From positions 1 to 59,825 of the forward strand of contig JAEXYZ010000116.1 in the NCBI GenBank assembly GCA_023405135.1: DNA of 59,825 bases. The letters run 5' to 3'. A program made the translations under genes and the position numbers. Each line of letters starts with the position of its first letter. Position 1 is the first letter of the stretch. Shown piece by piece: positions 26,934 through 35,963 of this stretch. Under the pieces are notes generated by a model that did no database searches, was not told the origin of the DNA, and worked only from the letters and a program-made list of their open reading frames with translations. Source of the DNA: Bacillota bacterium. Its GTDB lineage: Bacteria; Bacillota; Bacilli; Bacillales_A; Planococcaceae.

Positions 26934-27845
26934 TTACGTCATATAAATCTCTGTAGGTGACTTCCAAACACGATTTTGCTTGATGAAAATTGAAGGACTA
27001 TAGAAGTCCAATTCTTCATGAAATAAAACGTGTGCTCCAAAAACTTTTTCGTGTGAAACAAATTCTGTTGCAAGAACATTTATGACTGGTAAAACAAAGA
27101 ATAAGTCCTCATCTTTTGAAAGTGAGCCGTCCCCTAACCAAGTTCCTAAGATTGGATTATTAGAATGATCTAAATAGAAGTAACGCATGTGGCTTCCGTA
27201 GGCTCCAGCTGCACTTCGAGTGGCAAAACGAGCTGCACTTGATTGTGTAGTTAAATTTTTTAAATACTTATAAACTTGCATGTTTTCTAGATGTGTAGCA
27301 AAACTATTGCCTGGTGTGTTGAAATATTCAAAAACGGCTCCGTGACTTCCAGTAGAAGCACCAGCCGTTCCTAATCCTAATTCTGCTTGAGAAGGTAAGT
27401 ATATACGCTTGTTACGGTATGTACTTCCGTCTCCTGTGGTAATATCCATTGGTTGCATTTTTCCAAACAGTTCATCTTGCTTGGTAGCATTTAATCCTGT
27501 TCGCATAAAGAAGCCAAGTTCAGAGTTCACGTTCATGTCTGAGCTTCCGACTACGGTATAATCAAAGAACTCTTTCTGAAGCAATGTACTGTCTGCATTG
27601 CCCCACTGAGAGTTATAATCAGCGACTTGTCTTCGAACGACTGGCGTTGTCGCAAGAAGAGTGACAACAGATCCACCCTTTGCACTTTTGTCTACGACAC
27701 GCCAGCGAATACCATAGTTAGAGGAAACGAGATTAGTAATTTCATAGGGTTTATTGATTGCTTCATTACAGAAATATCGAAATTTCACATCAAGTAAGAC
27801 CTTGTCTCCGATGCCTAATTGACCGACTGTAAGAGATGTACTCAT
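26934..27845 (-). CDS. tail-tip protein with DUF6273-like domain
   Basis: A 303-residue protein at the distal end of the tail gene cluster. The N-terminal block IGDKVLLDVKFRYF...WRVVDKSAKGGSVVTLLATTP and the later RYFYLDHSNNPILGTWLGDG and FFVLPVINVLAT blocks fit the DUF6273 type, thought to be related to formylglycine-enzyme/C-type-lectin-like folds found in phage receptor-binding proteins. It is followed by a short C-terminal domain (VWKSPTEIYMT). The start overlaps the stop of the next gene upstream by four bases. The two proteins share the same layout and probably arose by duplication. Confidence 0.65.
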   Translation of the reverse strand: MSTSLTVGQLGIGDKVLLDVKFRYFCNEAINKPYEITNLVSSNYGIRWRVVDKSAKGGSVVTLLATTPVVRRQVADYNSQWGNADSTLLQKEFFDYTVVGSSDMNVNSELGFFMRTGLNATKQDELFGKMQPMDITTGDGSTYRNKRIYLPSQAELGLGTAGASTGSHGAVFEYFNTPGNSFATHLENMQVYKYLKNLTTQSSAARFATRSAAGAYGSHMRYFYLDHSNNPILGTWLGDGSLSKDEDLFFVLPVINVLATEFVSHEKVFGAHVLFHEELDFYSPSIFIKQNRVWKSPTEIYMT

Positions 27846-28618
27846 ACTGTTCCCCCCTTAATCGCTGATTTTGCGAAGAAAGGTGCCCATTCGCCATTTT
27901 GCTTGAAATAGCCGACTGGTTCTGGATGTGCACCAGCGAATAGCCATACGTTGTAATACTTTTGTGCGGAGATTGGTGCACTGGAGTCAATTATCACGTA
28001 TGGACGAATTGGTTGATATTTAACAGAAGCAGTTGAACTGCTATTTACTAGCATTGGAGTACCACTCGTTTGAACGTAATAAGCACCTTCGTCACCTCCG
28101 CTTCGTGTCCACATAGTTCCAGGTCGATTACGCAAGAAGACTTCATTGTCAGTACTTATCGGTCGAATACTGTTCATAAGGTTTGGGATTGTCCCCATTG
28201 ATAATGTATCGTAGTCTAAAGCACTTGTAGGAGCAGAGGCATTGATTTCATCAGCAGTGAAGATAGAAATGTAGTCATAAATGATGTTTCCTGTATTTTG
28301 GCCGCCAACTGGAATTGGGACCAAGAAGGAACGGAAAGAAGCGCTGAGCTTATCTAGCTCGGTAATTAATGTTTTTCGAATCGAACTTGTGAGATAAGCA
28401 CGACCAGCGATATTGGTAAAGTACACGGAATTTATAAAGGCATGTTCGGCAACTAAAATTGTTGTTCCTTCTCGGAAGTGATTGTGATTAGCTACTCGCC
28501 AAAGGTAACCAATGGCACCCCTTGTTGTCTCAAAGCCTTTTGTTTCAGATACAGTATCGAAGTCTAAGTCATGGAAAGTAACTAGCGAGCCAATTTCTAA
28601 TGTGCCGATAGATTTCAT
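27842..28618 (-). CDS. tail-tip protein with DUF6273-like domain (second copy)
   Basis: A 258-residue relative of the downstream gene. It has LEIGSLVTFHDLDF at the N-terminus, LWRVANHNHFREGTTILVAEHAF, a SSIRKTLITELDKL helix, the MWTRSGGDEGAYYV motif near residue 170 (the place of the YWLRSP motif in DUF6273 proteins) and RPYVIIDSS, then a C-terminal module (VWLFAGAHPEPVGYFKQNGEWAPFF). It is likely part of the receptor-binding tip of the tail. No host target can be named. Confidence 0.65.
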   Translation of the reverse strand: MKSIGTLEIGSLVTFHDLDFDTVSETKGFETTRGAIGYLWRVANHNHFREGTTILVAEHAFINSVYFTNIAGRAYLTSSIRKTLITELDKLSASFRSFLVPIPVGGQNTGNIIYDYISIFTADEINASAPTSALDYDTLSMGTIPNLMNSIRPISTDNEVFLRNRPGTMWTRSGGDEGAYYVQTSGTPMLVNSSSTASVKYQPIRPYVIIDSSAPISAQKYYNVWLFAGAHPEPVGYFKQNGEWAPFFAKSAIKGGTV

Positions 28619-28633
28619 ATTTTCAGCTCCCTC

Positions 28634-29149
28634 TTATTGAATAATTAGCCAGATGTCGCCGTCCTGACCGTCTTCTGCAGTTGGTGCTTGATTTGATACA
28701 ATGATATTACGAACTTGACGAGTGCCATAAACAGAATCATTATTTGCGATAAGTTTGGCTGTCATAGTTGCTTCTACGTTTGTTTTCACAATGTTAGGGT
28801 TATATGGCTCTAGAACACCCTCATGCGGATTTGCACTTGTAAAATGATTCGCAGCATCTTGTAAAGTTGCTGGAACATTATCAAACCAATTTGTCGTGCC
28901 TTTGATTTTCTTAATCATGCTAAAAAGCCAACCAAACATTTGCCTGATTGGCGAAGTAAATGTTACCGTTTGAGGCGTTGTGATGGTATCACTTACCGTA
29001 ACAGTAGATTTCAAGTCAATTACAGGATTTGTACCACCTGTTTCTAAGTCTGCTTTTACTGCTTCATATTGCGTTTCCATATGTTGAATGTGTTCTGGCA
29101 ATACTGGGTCGTCAGGCAACCATGTTGTCTTTATTTTTGTATAAGCCAT
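28634..29149 (-). CDS. phage tail-fibre-like structural protein
   Basis: A 171-residue protein between the baseplate gene and the tip genes. The N-terminus (TTWLPDDPVLPEHIQHMETQY) has the pattern of trimeric fibre shafts and connectors, with a helix predicted near residues 18-35. The C-terminus ends in a beta element, QAPTAEDGQDGDIWLIIQ, which recalls the tail-fibre ends of Gram-positive phages. No enzymatic motif is visible. Confidence 0.6.
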   Translation of the reverse strand: MAYTKIKTTWLPDDPVLPEHIQHMETQYEAVKADLETGGTNPVIDLKSTVTVSDTITTPQTVTFTSPIRQMFGWLFSMIKKIKGTTNWFDNVPATLQDAANHFTSANPHEGVLEPYNPNIVKTNVEATMTAKLIANNDSVYGTRQVRNIIVSNQAPTAEDGQDGDIWLIIQ

Positions 29150-29166
29150 GTCTTTTCAACTCCTTA

Positions 29167-30915
29167 TTATGTCCATTTGTAGTCGTAACGGACGATTTGA
29201 TAGGCTTCCGTATTGATTTTCTTTCGCACAAACGGTTGTCGGTCAATAATAAAGCCAGTTCCTAGCTCATCCGTTGCACTTGATCCACCCCACCATACAA
29301 GCTCAGTAATGTCCCCATTCCCTTGGTTCGGTTGCAGATAAAATAGTGTAAATAACGTATCCACTTTGCCTTCAGTGTACTGAGCAGCTGGCACACGTCC
29401 GATTTCCACTCCATTCCTGAACCAAGACATATATTTCACACGGTCTTTGTAAAGTAAACCAGCGTAGAAACCTGTGTATGTCGCTAGGTGCGCATCACGC
29501 TTAAAGATGTTTGGCTCCTCATCCTCTCTCCAGACTTTTGAGAATTCAAATGGAAGTACAATTTGGCTTGATTCTTTCAGATTCTCACGCTCAACTTGAT
29601 TTTCTCCTAAGCCAGATATACGGCTGAACATTGATTCCCACGTGCCATGAGAAGGTCCTTTAACAGCAGTGACCTTATAAACTGGCTGACCACCTGACCA
29701 AGTAATCTGAACAGAATCTATAAGAAAATCTTCTTTATGAATACTATAAATCGGCATATTTACTGTCGCTACTTGTCCAACTACTAAGCCGGAGTTATCT
29801 GTTTCAAAGGTAATCATGCGGCTAATCTGTCCGTACTTATCGAGTAATGCATTGGCATACTTCATCGAGCTTGTACGATCTGTAATTGCTGATGTCTTTT
29901 CGATGCTTTCAACAATGCCTGTTGTATTATCAACAGATTTCATACGAGTGATTTCGTTATGAAGCTGGGTCATAATAATTGTTTCGAATTGACCGCGGTA
30001 ACTTATACGCACCATATCAAATGCTTCGAGTGCTGGTATTTCTGTTGTGACCTCTACCCCATCTATTTCCTCCGACGATTGCTCTTCCTGGCGGATCTCG
30101 TAAGATCCTTTATTCCAATAGAAGTCTTTATTCATGTCTAAGCCATCAATTCCGACTGTCTTTACCTCCCAAACTTCCGAGCCAGAATATTTTACTTCTA
30201 CTTTGGGTTTCTCATGTACTTTGTAACGCAGCGTGAAGATTCTACGGCTTCCATCACCGTAATGAACTTCCTCTTGCGTATCAGTTACGTCAACCGCTCC
30301 TACTAAATACTGTCTATTTCGGTAGTAAGGAGAAGATTCTTCAAAGTTAGAACCATTGACTCGTGCAACAGCATGTGTAATCAAGAATGGGGCTGTTGAT
30401 GTGCCAGCTTGAATATAATGAAGTTTCTTGTACTTATCTATATACCAAGTGAAGTTGCTCATGTAGTTTGCTAATTTTGTCATAACAGAAGCTACGTCCA
30501 TGTAATTGAATACTGCATCTTCTACTTTGTCGCCTTCATGTATCTCTCCGATTGTAATGCCTTCTGGTGCTAAATAATCTGCATGAATAGCACGAACAAT
30601 TTCACCGCAAGTCATATTCTTAAATGCACGGGCGACTATTCTTTTATCTGCAAAGTAATGATAGTCAACACAGTTAATATGAAAGAAATAGCCACCCACA
30701 ACTGTAACCGGCACTTTCACATAACCATCAATGACTCCACCAAACAGATATTCATCGCCATAATAAATCTCAACAGGTATTCCCTTTTCAAACGTAAGGG
30801 AGCTATTAAGTGAACGAACAGTGAAAGAAGCAGTAGATCGTTCACTTAGAGCGGTGCTGATTTCGACGGAGTCATAAATCACTTCATATACTTGGTTATT
30901 GACTAAAACACGCAT
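29167..30915 (-). CDS. baseplate/tail protein (tail-hub, Tal-like)
   Basis: A 582-residue tail protein directly downstream of the tape measure gene. The first 400 residues look like the hub fold of siphophage tail tips (gp27/gpD-like): an early GIPVEIYYGDEYLFGGVIDGY barrel, HINCVDYHYFADKRIVA, and FETDNSGLVVGQVATVNMP, near residue 370. The remaining part, WESMFSRISGLGE onwards, includes a jelly-roll-like C-terminus. It probably closes the tail tube and holds the tip proteins. No separate Dit gene is present between it and the tape measure, so it may include that role. Confidence 0.7.
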   Translation of the reverse strand: MRVLVNNQVYEVIYDSVEISTALSERSTASFTVRSLNSSLTFEKGIPVEIYYGDEYLFGGVIDGYVKVPVTVVGGYFFHINCVDYHYFADKRIVARAFKNMTCGEIVRAIHADYLAPEGITIGEIHEGDKVEDAVFNYMDVASVMTKLANYMSNFTWYIDKYKKLHYIQAGTSTAPFLITHAVARVNGSNFEESSPYYRNRQYLVGAVDVTDTQEEVHYGDGSRRIFTLRYKVHEKPKVEVKYSGSEVWEVKTVGIDGLDMNKDFYWNKGSYEIRQEEQSSEEIDGVEVTTEIPALEAFDMVRISYRGQFETIIMTQLHNEITRMKSVDNTTGIVESIEKTSAITDRTSSMKYANALLDKYGQISRMITFETDNSGLVVGQVATVNMPIYSIHKEDFLIDSVQITWSGGQPVYKVTAVKGPSHGTWESMFSRISGLGENQVERENLKESSQIVLPFEFSKVWREDEEPNIFKRDAHLATYTGFYAGLLYKDRVKYMSWFRNGVEIGRVPAAQYTEGKVDTLFTLFYLQPNQGNGDITELVWWGGSSATDELGTGFIIDRQPFVRKKINTEAYQIVRYDYKWT

Positions 30916-30930
30916 CTTACCGCTCCTTTC

Positions 30931-33900
30931 TTAATATTTCATGCCCGTACGTACACGGATTTGATTAACTAATGGTTGACCTACTGCTTTCGCAATCGTT
31001 CTGCCGTCAAGCTCTACAACAATGTTTGCCGTGCCTGTACCACTTCCTTCACCGTAGTTATCCATTTGGTTCGCAATTTCTTTCGCAAATGGCAACATAT
31101 TTTGACCAGATAACGGTACTACGGCTTCTTTTACCCCAGCTTGTTCTCCGACACCGATGATGCTTGGTCCATCGAAGACGCCACCTGTTTTATACCAATC
31201 AACATCTAAGTAAGGAACGCGAGGCGGATTCAATGAGAATGAACCTTTAATGCTGAAGTGAGGCAATTTAATCTTTGGAATCTTAATTTCAGGAAGTTTT
31301 AAATTCTTAAAGAAACCAAAAATTGCGTCAACAGCTTTCTTTACTGTGTCTCTAGCTGCATTGATAGGTGTTGTGATCGCTGTTTTTACACCGTTAAAGA
31401 TAGTAGAAACAGTGTTTTTCACTGTATTAAATGTTCCTGTGATAGTGGAACTAATACCGCTGATAACGGTTGTAATCGCTGATTTGATGCCATTCCAGAT
31501 TGTAGTAGTAACAGTCTTGATAGCATTAAATGCAGTAGTAGTCGCTGTCTTAATGCTATCCCAAACACCTGTAACAGTAGTTTTGATGCCGTTAAGAACA
31601 GTTGAGATTGCTTCTTTAATAGCATTCCAAATTGTTGAGACTGTGCTCTTAATGGAATTCATGACTGTTGAAATTGTCTCTTTGATTGTGTTCCAAGCGG
31701 TTGTAACAGTAGTTTTGATGCCATTTGTTACGCTTTCAATTAGCGTTTTGATGGCATTCCATACAGATTCAAATAAAGACTTAATTGCATTCATGGTTGC
31801 ATCGAAGAACGACTTAATGCCGCTCCAGATTGTCTCGAACGTTGTCTTAATTGAATTCATGATTGATTCAAACGTTGTCTTCAGACCGTTCCAAATCGTT
31901 TCAAATGTGGATTTAATAGTGTTCATTGTGGATTCGAAGAAGGACTTAATGGAGTTCCAGATACTTTCGAATATAGACTTGATTGTATTCATTGTGGATT
32001 CGAAGAACGAACGAATGCCGCTCCAGATGTTTTCGAAGAGATTTTTCATGAAGTTCATTACAGACTCAAATGTGGACTGAATGCTGCTCCAAATTGTCTC
32101 AAATGTGTTTCTCATTGAGTCCATTACTGTTTCGAAGATGGACTTGATAGCATTCCACGATGACTCAAAGACTTCTTTAATAACACTGATGATGTTTTCG
32201 AAGAAAGTCTTAATGTTGTTCCAAGTAGTTTCGAATATCGTTCTAATGTTATTTAAAATTGTCTCGAAGAACGATTTTAAATTATTCCAGACATCTTCAA
32301 AATGCTTTCGCATGTTGTCTAAAATGTCTTTAAAGAGGTCTAAAAGACCGTTCCAAATATCCTCAAAGACGCCCTTAATTGTGTTAAGTGTTGCCTCGAA
32401 AAATGATTTAATTGCATTCCAGACAGTCTCTGTTGTCTTCTCAATCGTGTTCCAGATACTTGTTATCGTGTCTTTCACGACAGTAACGCCAGAAACAATG
32501 ACATCCTTTATACCGTTCCATATAGAAGAAGCGGCTTTGTTTAAACCATTCCAAATAGTAGAGAGCTTTTTTTCTATCGCATTCCAGATATCTGTAATGA
32601 TCTTCTTCATGCTCTCAAATGCTTTAGAAATTATTCCTGTTAATACATCAAACGTTTTGAAAGCAATGTCTTTTATCTTATCCCATGCTTTAGAGATGGT
32701 TTCAGTGATCTTCTCCCAGACTTTTGAAGTAATTTTCTTCACGTTATCCCATAGTTCGGAGAAGAATTCTGTAATGCCTCCCCAGTTCTTGATAATAATG
32801 CCTAATGGAGTGAAGTTAAGAAATCCAGTAACAAGCCAATCTAAAAATGTAGAGAAGACTGTTTTAATTCCGTCCCATAAACCTGAGAAGAATTCTGTTA
32901 ATCCGCTCCATGCTGACCTGATTATCTCGCCTGCTCCTGCAAATACACCTTGTACCCAATCCCAGAAAGAACTGAAAATGTTCTTAATGCCGTCCCATAA
33001 ACTAGCAAAGAAACCAGAGATGCTGTCCCAGTTGGTGATAATCAAGAACGCACCTGCTGCTACAGCAGCAACAGCAGCTATGACTAGACCAATTGGTCCT
33101 GTTAGTGCTGTAAAGGCGCCTCCTAGAGCACCAAATGTAGATATGATTGTTCCAATTGAGCTGATAATCGTTCCAAATACAACAAGAAGAGGACTTATTG
33201 CAGCTGCTAATAAGCCGAAAATAGTAATAGCTTGTTGTACGCCAGGAGAAAGATTCGTGAACCATTCAACGACTTTTTGTAGAATTGGTACAAGCACTTC
33301 AACTAAAACAGTCACCAAAGGGCCAATTGCTTGTGCCGCTAAGTCTTGAAAGGAACGCACTAGTTGACTAATTTGTGCCCCTAAGCTTGCATTTGCGGTT
33401 TCTGATGCACTTTGCATAGCACCTTCAAAGCCACCCATTGCTTCAGTCGAGCCAAGCATTGCATAAACAGCATCTTTTTCAAGATCTTCAAATTTCGTAC
33501 CAAATAAAGCAACGCCGATTTGGTTTGCTTTCACTTGGTCATCCATACCTTTTAAATCACCAACTACGGCACTTGCAACGTCTTTTACTGTTGCTTTTCC
33601 TTCTAGGTAGTCTTGCCACACTTTTTGTGTACTTTCAGAAAGCTCTGCCATTGCTTCAGAAGTACCTTTCGATCCATCTTTTGCACGAATCTGAAACTCT
33701 TTCATAGCATCATTTAGATAGTCAAGGTTGTATACGCCAGTTTCAGCTCCACGCTGTAATACCCCAAACATTTCATCTGCTGAATAGCCCATCTCTTCCC
33801 AGAGTGGCGAATATTCAGCTAAGTTATCGAATAACTCATTTGAAAAGTTTAGACCGTTTTGTGCTCCTTTTGCCATCATATCGAAGGCTTCATCCGCACT

Positions 33901-34374
33901 AATGCCAAAATTCTGCATTAAGTTTTGAGCTGCACGAGTTACTTCGTTGACGTCAGCATCATATGTTTGTGCCAAAACCATTGCACTTTTTGTCGCTTTT
34001 TCGAGTTCACCATCATTCAGACCTTGCATGTTCTGCTTAACTTGTAATAAAGCATTAGCAGCATCATCCATGCTTTCACCAAAACCTTGCTTCCAGACAT
34101 TTTTAGCCACATTGTTTAAGCTTTCCGCTTCTTTTTCTGTTAAACCTAAAGCAGTTTGTATTTTTGCTTGTGAATTGTCTATATCGACAGCTGCAGCTAC
34201 CCCAGCAGCACCAACGGCTAGTAGTGGAGCCGTAAGAGTTGTCGCAGCAGCACCTACATTCTGCATCCCGCTGCCGAGATCCTCCATCTTCTTGCCGGCG
34301 TTTTCGATGCCTTTGTTAAAGTCATCTGCTTTTAACTGAAGAGTTGCAAACAATTCACCAACATTGATTGCCAT
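30931..34374 (-). CDS. phage tail tape measure protein
   Basis: An 1147-residue tape measure protein. Residues 40-330 form the TP901-type N-terminal domain (alpha-helical, Ala-rich). Residues 345-450 hold hydrophobic helices (the membrane-active part). A long helical repeat region runs from about 590 to 1015, in which Trp recurs every 22 residues, each unit being two 11-residue halves such as WNSIKSFFEST and MNTIKSIFESI. The C-terminus has a compact domain with IKIPKIKLPHFSIKG and VVPLSGQNMLPFAKEI. Tail length follows protein length in siphophages at about 0.15 nm per residue, so a tail near 170 nm is expected. Confidence 0.95.
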   Translation of the reverse strand: MAINVGELFATLQLKADDFNKGIENAGKKMEDLGSGMQNVGAAATTLTAPLLAVGAAGVAAAVDIDNSQAKIQTALGLTEKEAESLNNVAKNVWKQGFGESMDDAANALLQVKQNMQGLNDGELEKATKSAMVLAQTYDADVNEVTRAAQNLMQNFGISADEAFDMMAKGAQNGLNFSNELFDNLAEYSPLWEEMGYSADEMFGVLQRGAETGVYNLDYLNDAMKEFQIRAKDGSKGTSEAMAELSESTQKVWQDYLEGKATVKDVASAVVGDLKGMDDQVKANQIGVALFGTKFEDLEKDAVYAMLGSTEAMGGFEGAMQSASETANASLGAQISQLVRSFQDLAAQAIGPLVTVLVEVLVPILQKVVEWFTNLSPGVQQAITIFGLLAAAISPLLVVFGTIISSIGTIISTFGALGGAFTALTGPIGLVIAAVAAVAAGAFLIITNWDSISGFFASLWDGIKNIFSSFWDWVQGVFAGAGEIIRSAWSGLTEFFSGLWDGIKTVFSTFLDWLVTGFLNFTPLGIIIKNWGGITEFFSELWDNVKKITSKVWEKITETISKAWDKIKDIAFKTFDVLTGIISKAFESMKKIITDIWNAIEKKLSTIWNGLNKAASSIWNGIKDVIVSGVTVVKDTITSIWNTIEKTTETVWNAIKSFFEATLNTIKGVFEDIWNGLLDLFKDILDNMRKHFEDVWNNLKSFFETILNNIRTIFETTWNNIKTFFENIISVIKEVFESSWNAIKSIFETVMDSMRNTFETIWSSIQSTFESVMNFMKNLFENIWSGIRSFFESTMNTIKSIFESIWNSIKSFFESTMNTIKSTFETIWNGLKTTFESIMNSIKTTFETIWSGIKSFFDATMNAIKSLFESVWNAIKTLIESVTNGIKTTVTTAWNTIKETISTVMNSIKSTVSTIWNAIKEAISTVLNGIKTTVTGVWDSIKTATTTAFNAIKTVTTTIWNGIKSAITTVISGISSTITGTFNTVKNTVSTIFNGVKTAITTPINAARDTVKKAVDAIFGFFKNLKLPEIKIPKIKLPHFSIKGSFSLNPPRVPYLDVDWYKTGGVFDGPSIIGVGEQAGVKEAVVPLSGQNMLPFAKEIANQMDNYGEGSGTGTANIVVELDGRTIAKAVGQPLVNQIRVRTGMKY
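31330..32607 (-). repeat. 66-bp tandem repeats inside the tape measure gene
   Basis: Codons for Trp stand exactly 66 bases apart through fifteen successive units (residues 652, 674, 696 ... 960), with looser 33-bp units on both sides. The DNA repeats are imperfect, so they are old or under selection. They also cause long but meaningless open frames on the plus strand. Confidence 0.9.
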
Positions 34375-34391
34375 AATCTCACCTGCTCTTT

Positions 34392-34972
34392 CTACCAGCC
34401 GATTTTTGTTAACTGTTTTGTGATATCTTCAGGGTTTTCTACTACGTTTTCGTTTTGTTTGTTTTCATGAGTAATTTTGTTTACAAGAGCGGAATTTGGA
34501 CTTAATCCCAAAATTAAAACAAGGAATCGTCGCCATGATATTTGGTCAATCGATTCCTCTAGGTTTAATCCATATTCACGTTGAAAGTCAGCTTCGATTA
34601 AGGCCCAGTTTTCATGAATATCTAGCGACGTTTGCGTGGTACTGCCTTTTTTTTATTGTCAGGCACCGCTACTTTCGCTTGACCATATTGAGACATCGTC
34701 CAAGTCAATACTTCTGATAACTGTGCAATCGAAATGCCATGGTCTAGCCATTCTTCGATAGTTTCAACACCGTAAATTGCCTCTAGGAAGTCTTGAATGT
34801 CCGTAGCGTCCATTTGCTTATTCGGGTCATCTTTCGCCATACGAGCCAGTTTCAATGCAATTTTTGCATTGATAGAAGCAGGAATCTCATACTCTTCTCC
34901 AAACAGTTTCACTACCATAACGTCTTGCTCTAAAGTACCGAAGAATTCATCAAAGTCTTTGTAAATTTTCAT
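34392..34972 (-). CDS. tail assembly chaperone fusion made by -1 ribosomal frameshift (gpGT-like)
   Basis: A second frame lies immediately after the chaperone gene, without its own start. It reads LDIHENWALIEADFQREYGL...SWRRFLVLILGLSPNSA...TKIGW, which is the classic 'T' part of tail chaperones. It joins the upstream frame by a -1 slip at the heptamer A AAA AAG (34646-34652 on the minus strand). This gives a 193-residue product (109 residues from the first frame, 84 from the second). Lambda gpG/gpGT is the model for such pairs: the fusion loads the tape measure protein for tail tube assembly. No stop codon lies in the -1 frame between the slip and 34394. Confidence 0.85.
34622..34972 (-). CDS. 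tail assembly chaperone (gpG-like)
   Basis: A 116-residue protein between the tail tube and tape measure genes. It begins with a KIYKDFDEFFGTLEQDVMVVKLFGEEYEIP strand region followed by helices (KIALKLARMAKDD...IQDFLEAIYGVETIEEWLDHGIS). The size and place match chaperones that coat the tape measure protein. The gene ends shortly after an A8 run in DNKKKAVPRKRR; ribosomes that slip there make the longer form. Confidence 0.85.
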   Translation of the reverse strand: MKIYKDFDEFFGTLEQDVMVVKLFGEEYEIPASINAKIALKLARMAKDDPNKQMDATDIQDFLEAIYGVETIEEWLDHGISIAQLSEVLTWTMSQYGQAKVAVPDNKKKAVPRKRR

Positions 34973-35029
34973 AGTCTGTTAGCTCCTTCATATTCATAGG
35001 TTGTTTTGATAGTTTCGTAATATGTACAC

Positions 35030-35054
35030 ATTAGGAGCGGTGAGCGCCCCTAAT
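35030..35054 (-). terminator. hairpin between tail tube and chaperone genes
   Basis: ATTAGG and CCTAAT arms plus GCG/CGC form a stem of nine pairs with one mismatch, without a run of T. Such hairpins often follow highly expressed structural genes and reduce read-through or protect the 3' end. Confidence 0.5.
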
Positions 35055-35072
35055 ATGCATTCATTTCTATGA

Positions 35073-35534
35073 TTAAGCTTGAACTCCAGTTTCTACAGTG
35101 GTTGTTACTTTACCTGAAACAGTAAGTTCAGCTCCCCAAGGCATTGGGTCGTCATTTCCGCCACCCACTTCTGCTAAGTTAACAGAAGCTTTGAAACGTT
35201 TTACTTCTCCTCCAGGGAATTTCATACGGAAATCACCGATTGAAGCTGGTCCAATTGCTTCGTTTAATGCTTCAACAGCTGCTTGACCAGGGTCACGTTC
35301 ACCAGTTTCAACGTCTACTAAATAGAATCCAGCAATTGAAGCAGAACGAGAGCGGTTAGCAACGATGTGTGAACCCCAGCCACCTTCATCGAAAGTAGTT
35401 GTATCAGCATCTGATTTCGCAGAGCTGAAAGTAACACTATTTAAACCTTTAATTTCAACAAAGTTTTCTACTGCATCAGTTCCTGTGTTGATTTCAACGA
35501 TAATGTCGCGTGATAAAACTTTTACTGTACTCAT
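35073..35534 (-). CDS. major tail (tube) protein
   Basis: A 153-residue protein. It shows the major-tail pattern: GLNSVTFSSAKSDADTTTFDEGGWGSHIVANRSRSASIAGFYLVDVETGERDPGQAAVEAL is a typical block of the phi13/TP901 type of tube proteins, with a beta-sandwich fold. It stacks in hexamers around the tape measure protein. The gene order, after the tail terminator-type gene and before the chaperones, supports the call. Confidence 0.85.
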   Translation of the reverse strand: MSTVKVLSRDIIVEINTGTDAVENFVEIKGLNSVTFSSAKSDADTTTFDEGGWGSHIVANRSRSASIAGFYLVDVETGERDPGQAAVEALNEAIGPASIGDFRMKFPGGEVKRFKASVNLAEVGGGNDDPMPWGAELTVSGKVTTTVETGVQA

Positions 35535-35962
35535 TAATGATTCCTCCTAGATAGGTTTTGTACTTCGATGATGAAGTTTAATGAATATTGATGACGGCCA
35601 TTCTCGTCTGTGCCTACGTGAACAGGGCCAGATTGTAAACCTAGACAACTAAGAATGTAAGAGCCGCCTTCTATAAAACTCTGATGACTAAAGCCATGCA
35701 GAGTATCATAGATTTCTTGAACTTTCTCAGCCGTAGCGATTGGATTCTTGTCGCCACGATAGAAGATTTGAAGTGTTGGTCTGTCGTAACCAAGTTTCAC
35801 TTCGGACTGCATCCCACCGGTTTGGAAGATTCCAAATGCCTCACTTGGAGATGCAGGTATAATGTTGATAAATGTATTGCCACTTGCACCGTTTTTATCA
35901 AACTTGAGTAATTTTTGGGCATGCAAATACTCTGCTAACTCGATTGCCAGCATTGGAATCAC
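35534..35962 (-). CDS. tail terminator-like protein
   Basis: A 142-residue protein with an alpha/beta pattern: an N-terminal helix (ELAEYLHAQKLLKFD), then strands around RPTLQIFYRG and a helix with KVQEIYDTLHGF. It resembles minor capsid/tail terminator proteins of phages with a long tail. It overlaps the tail tube gene by one base. The position between the gp10-like protein and the tail tube protein is where the terminator belongs. Confidence 0.65.
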   Translation of the reverse strand: MIPMLAIELAEYLHAQKLLKFDKNGASGNTFINIIPASPSEAFGIFQTGGMQSEVKLGYDRPTLQIFYRGDKNPIATAEKVQEIYDTLHGFSHQSFIEGGSYILSCLGLQSGPVHVGTDENGRHQYSLNFIIEVQNLSRRNH

Positions 35963-35963
35963 C

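Noticed and set aside
26934..28618. Diversity-generating retroelement acting on the tail-tip genes
   Set aside because: The fold may be related to known targets, but no reverse transcriptase and no template repeat are present in the window.
31346..33349. Long open frames on the plus strand (244 and 422 codons) opposite the tape measure gene
   Set aside because: They follow the 66-bp repeat and codon pattern of the tape measure gene, lack ribosome sites and give low-complexity proteins.
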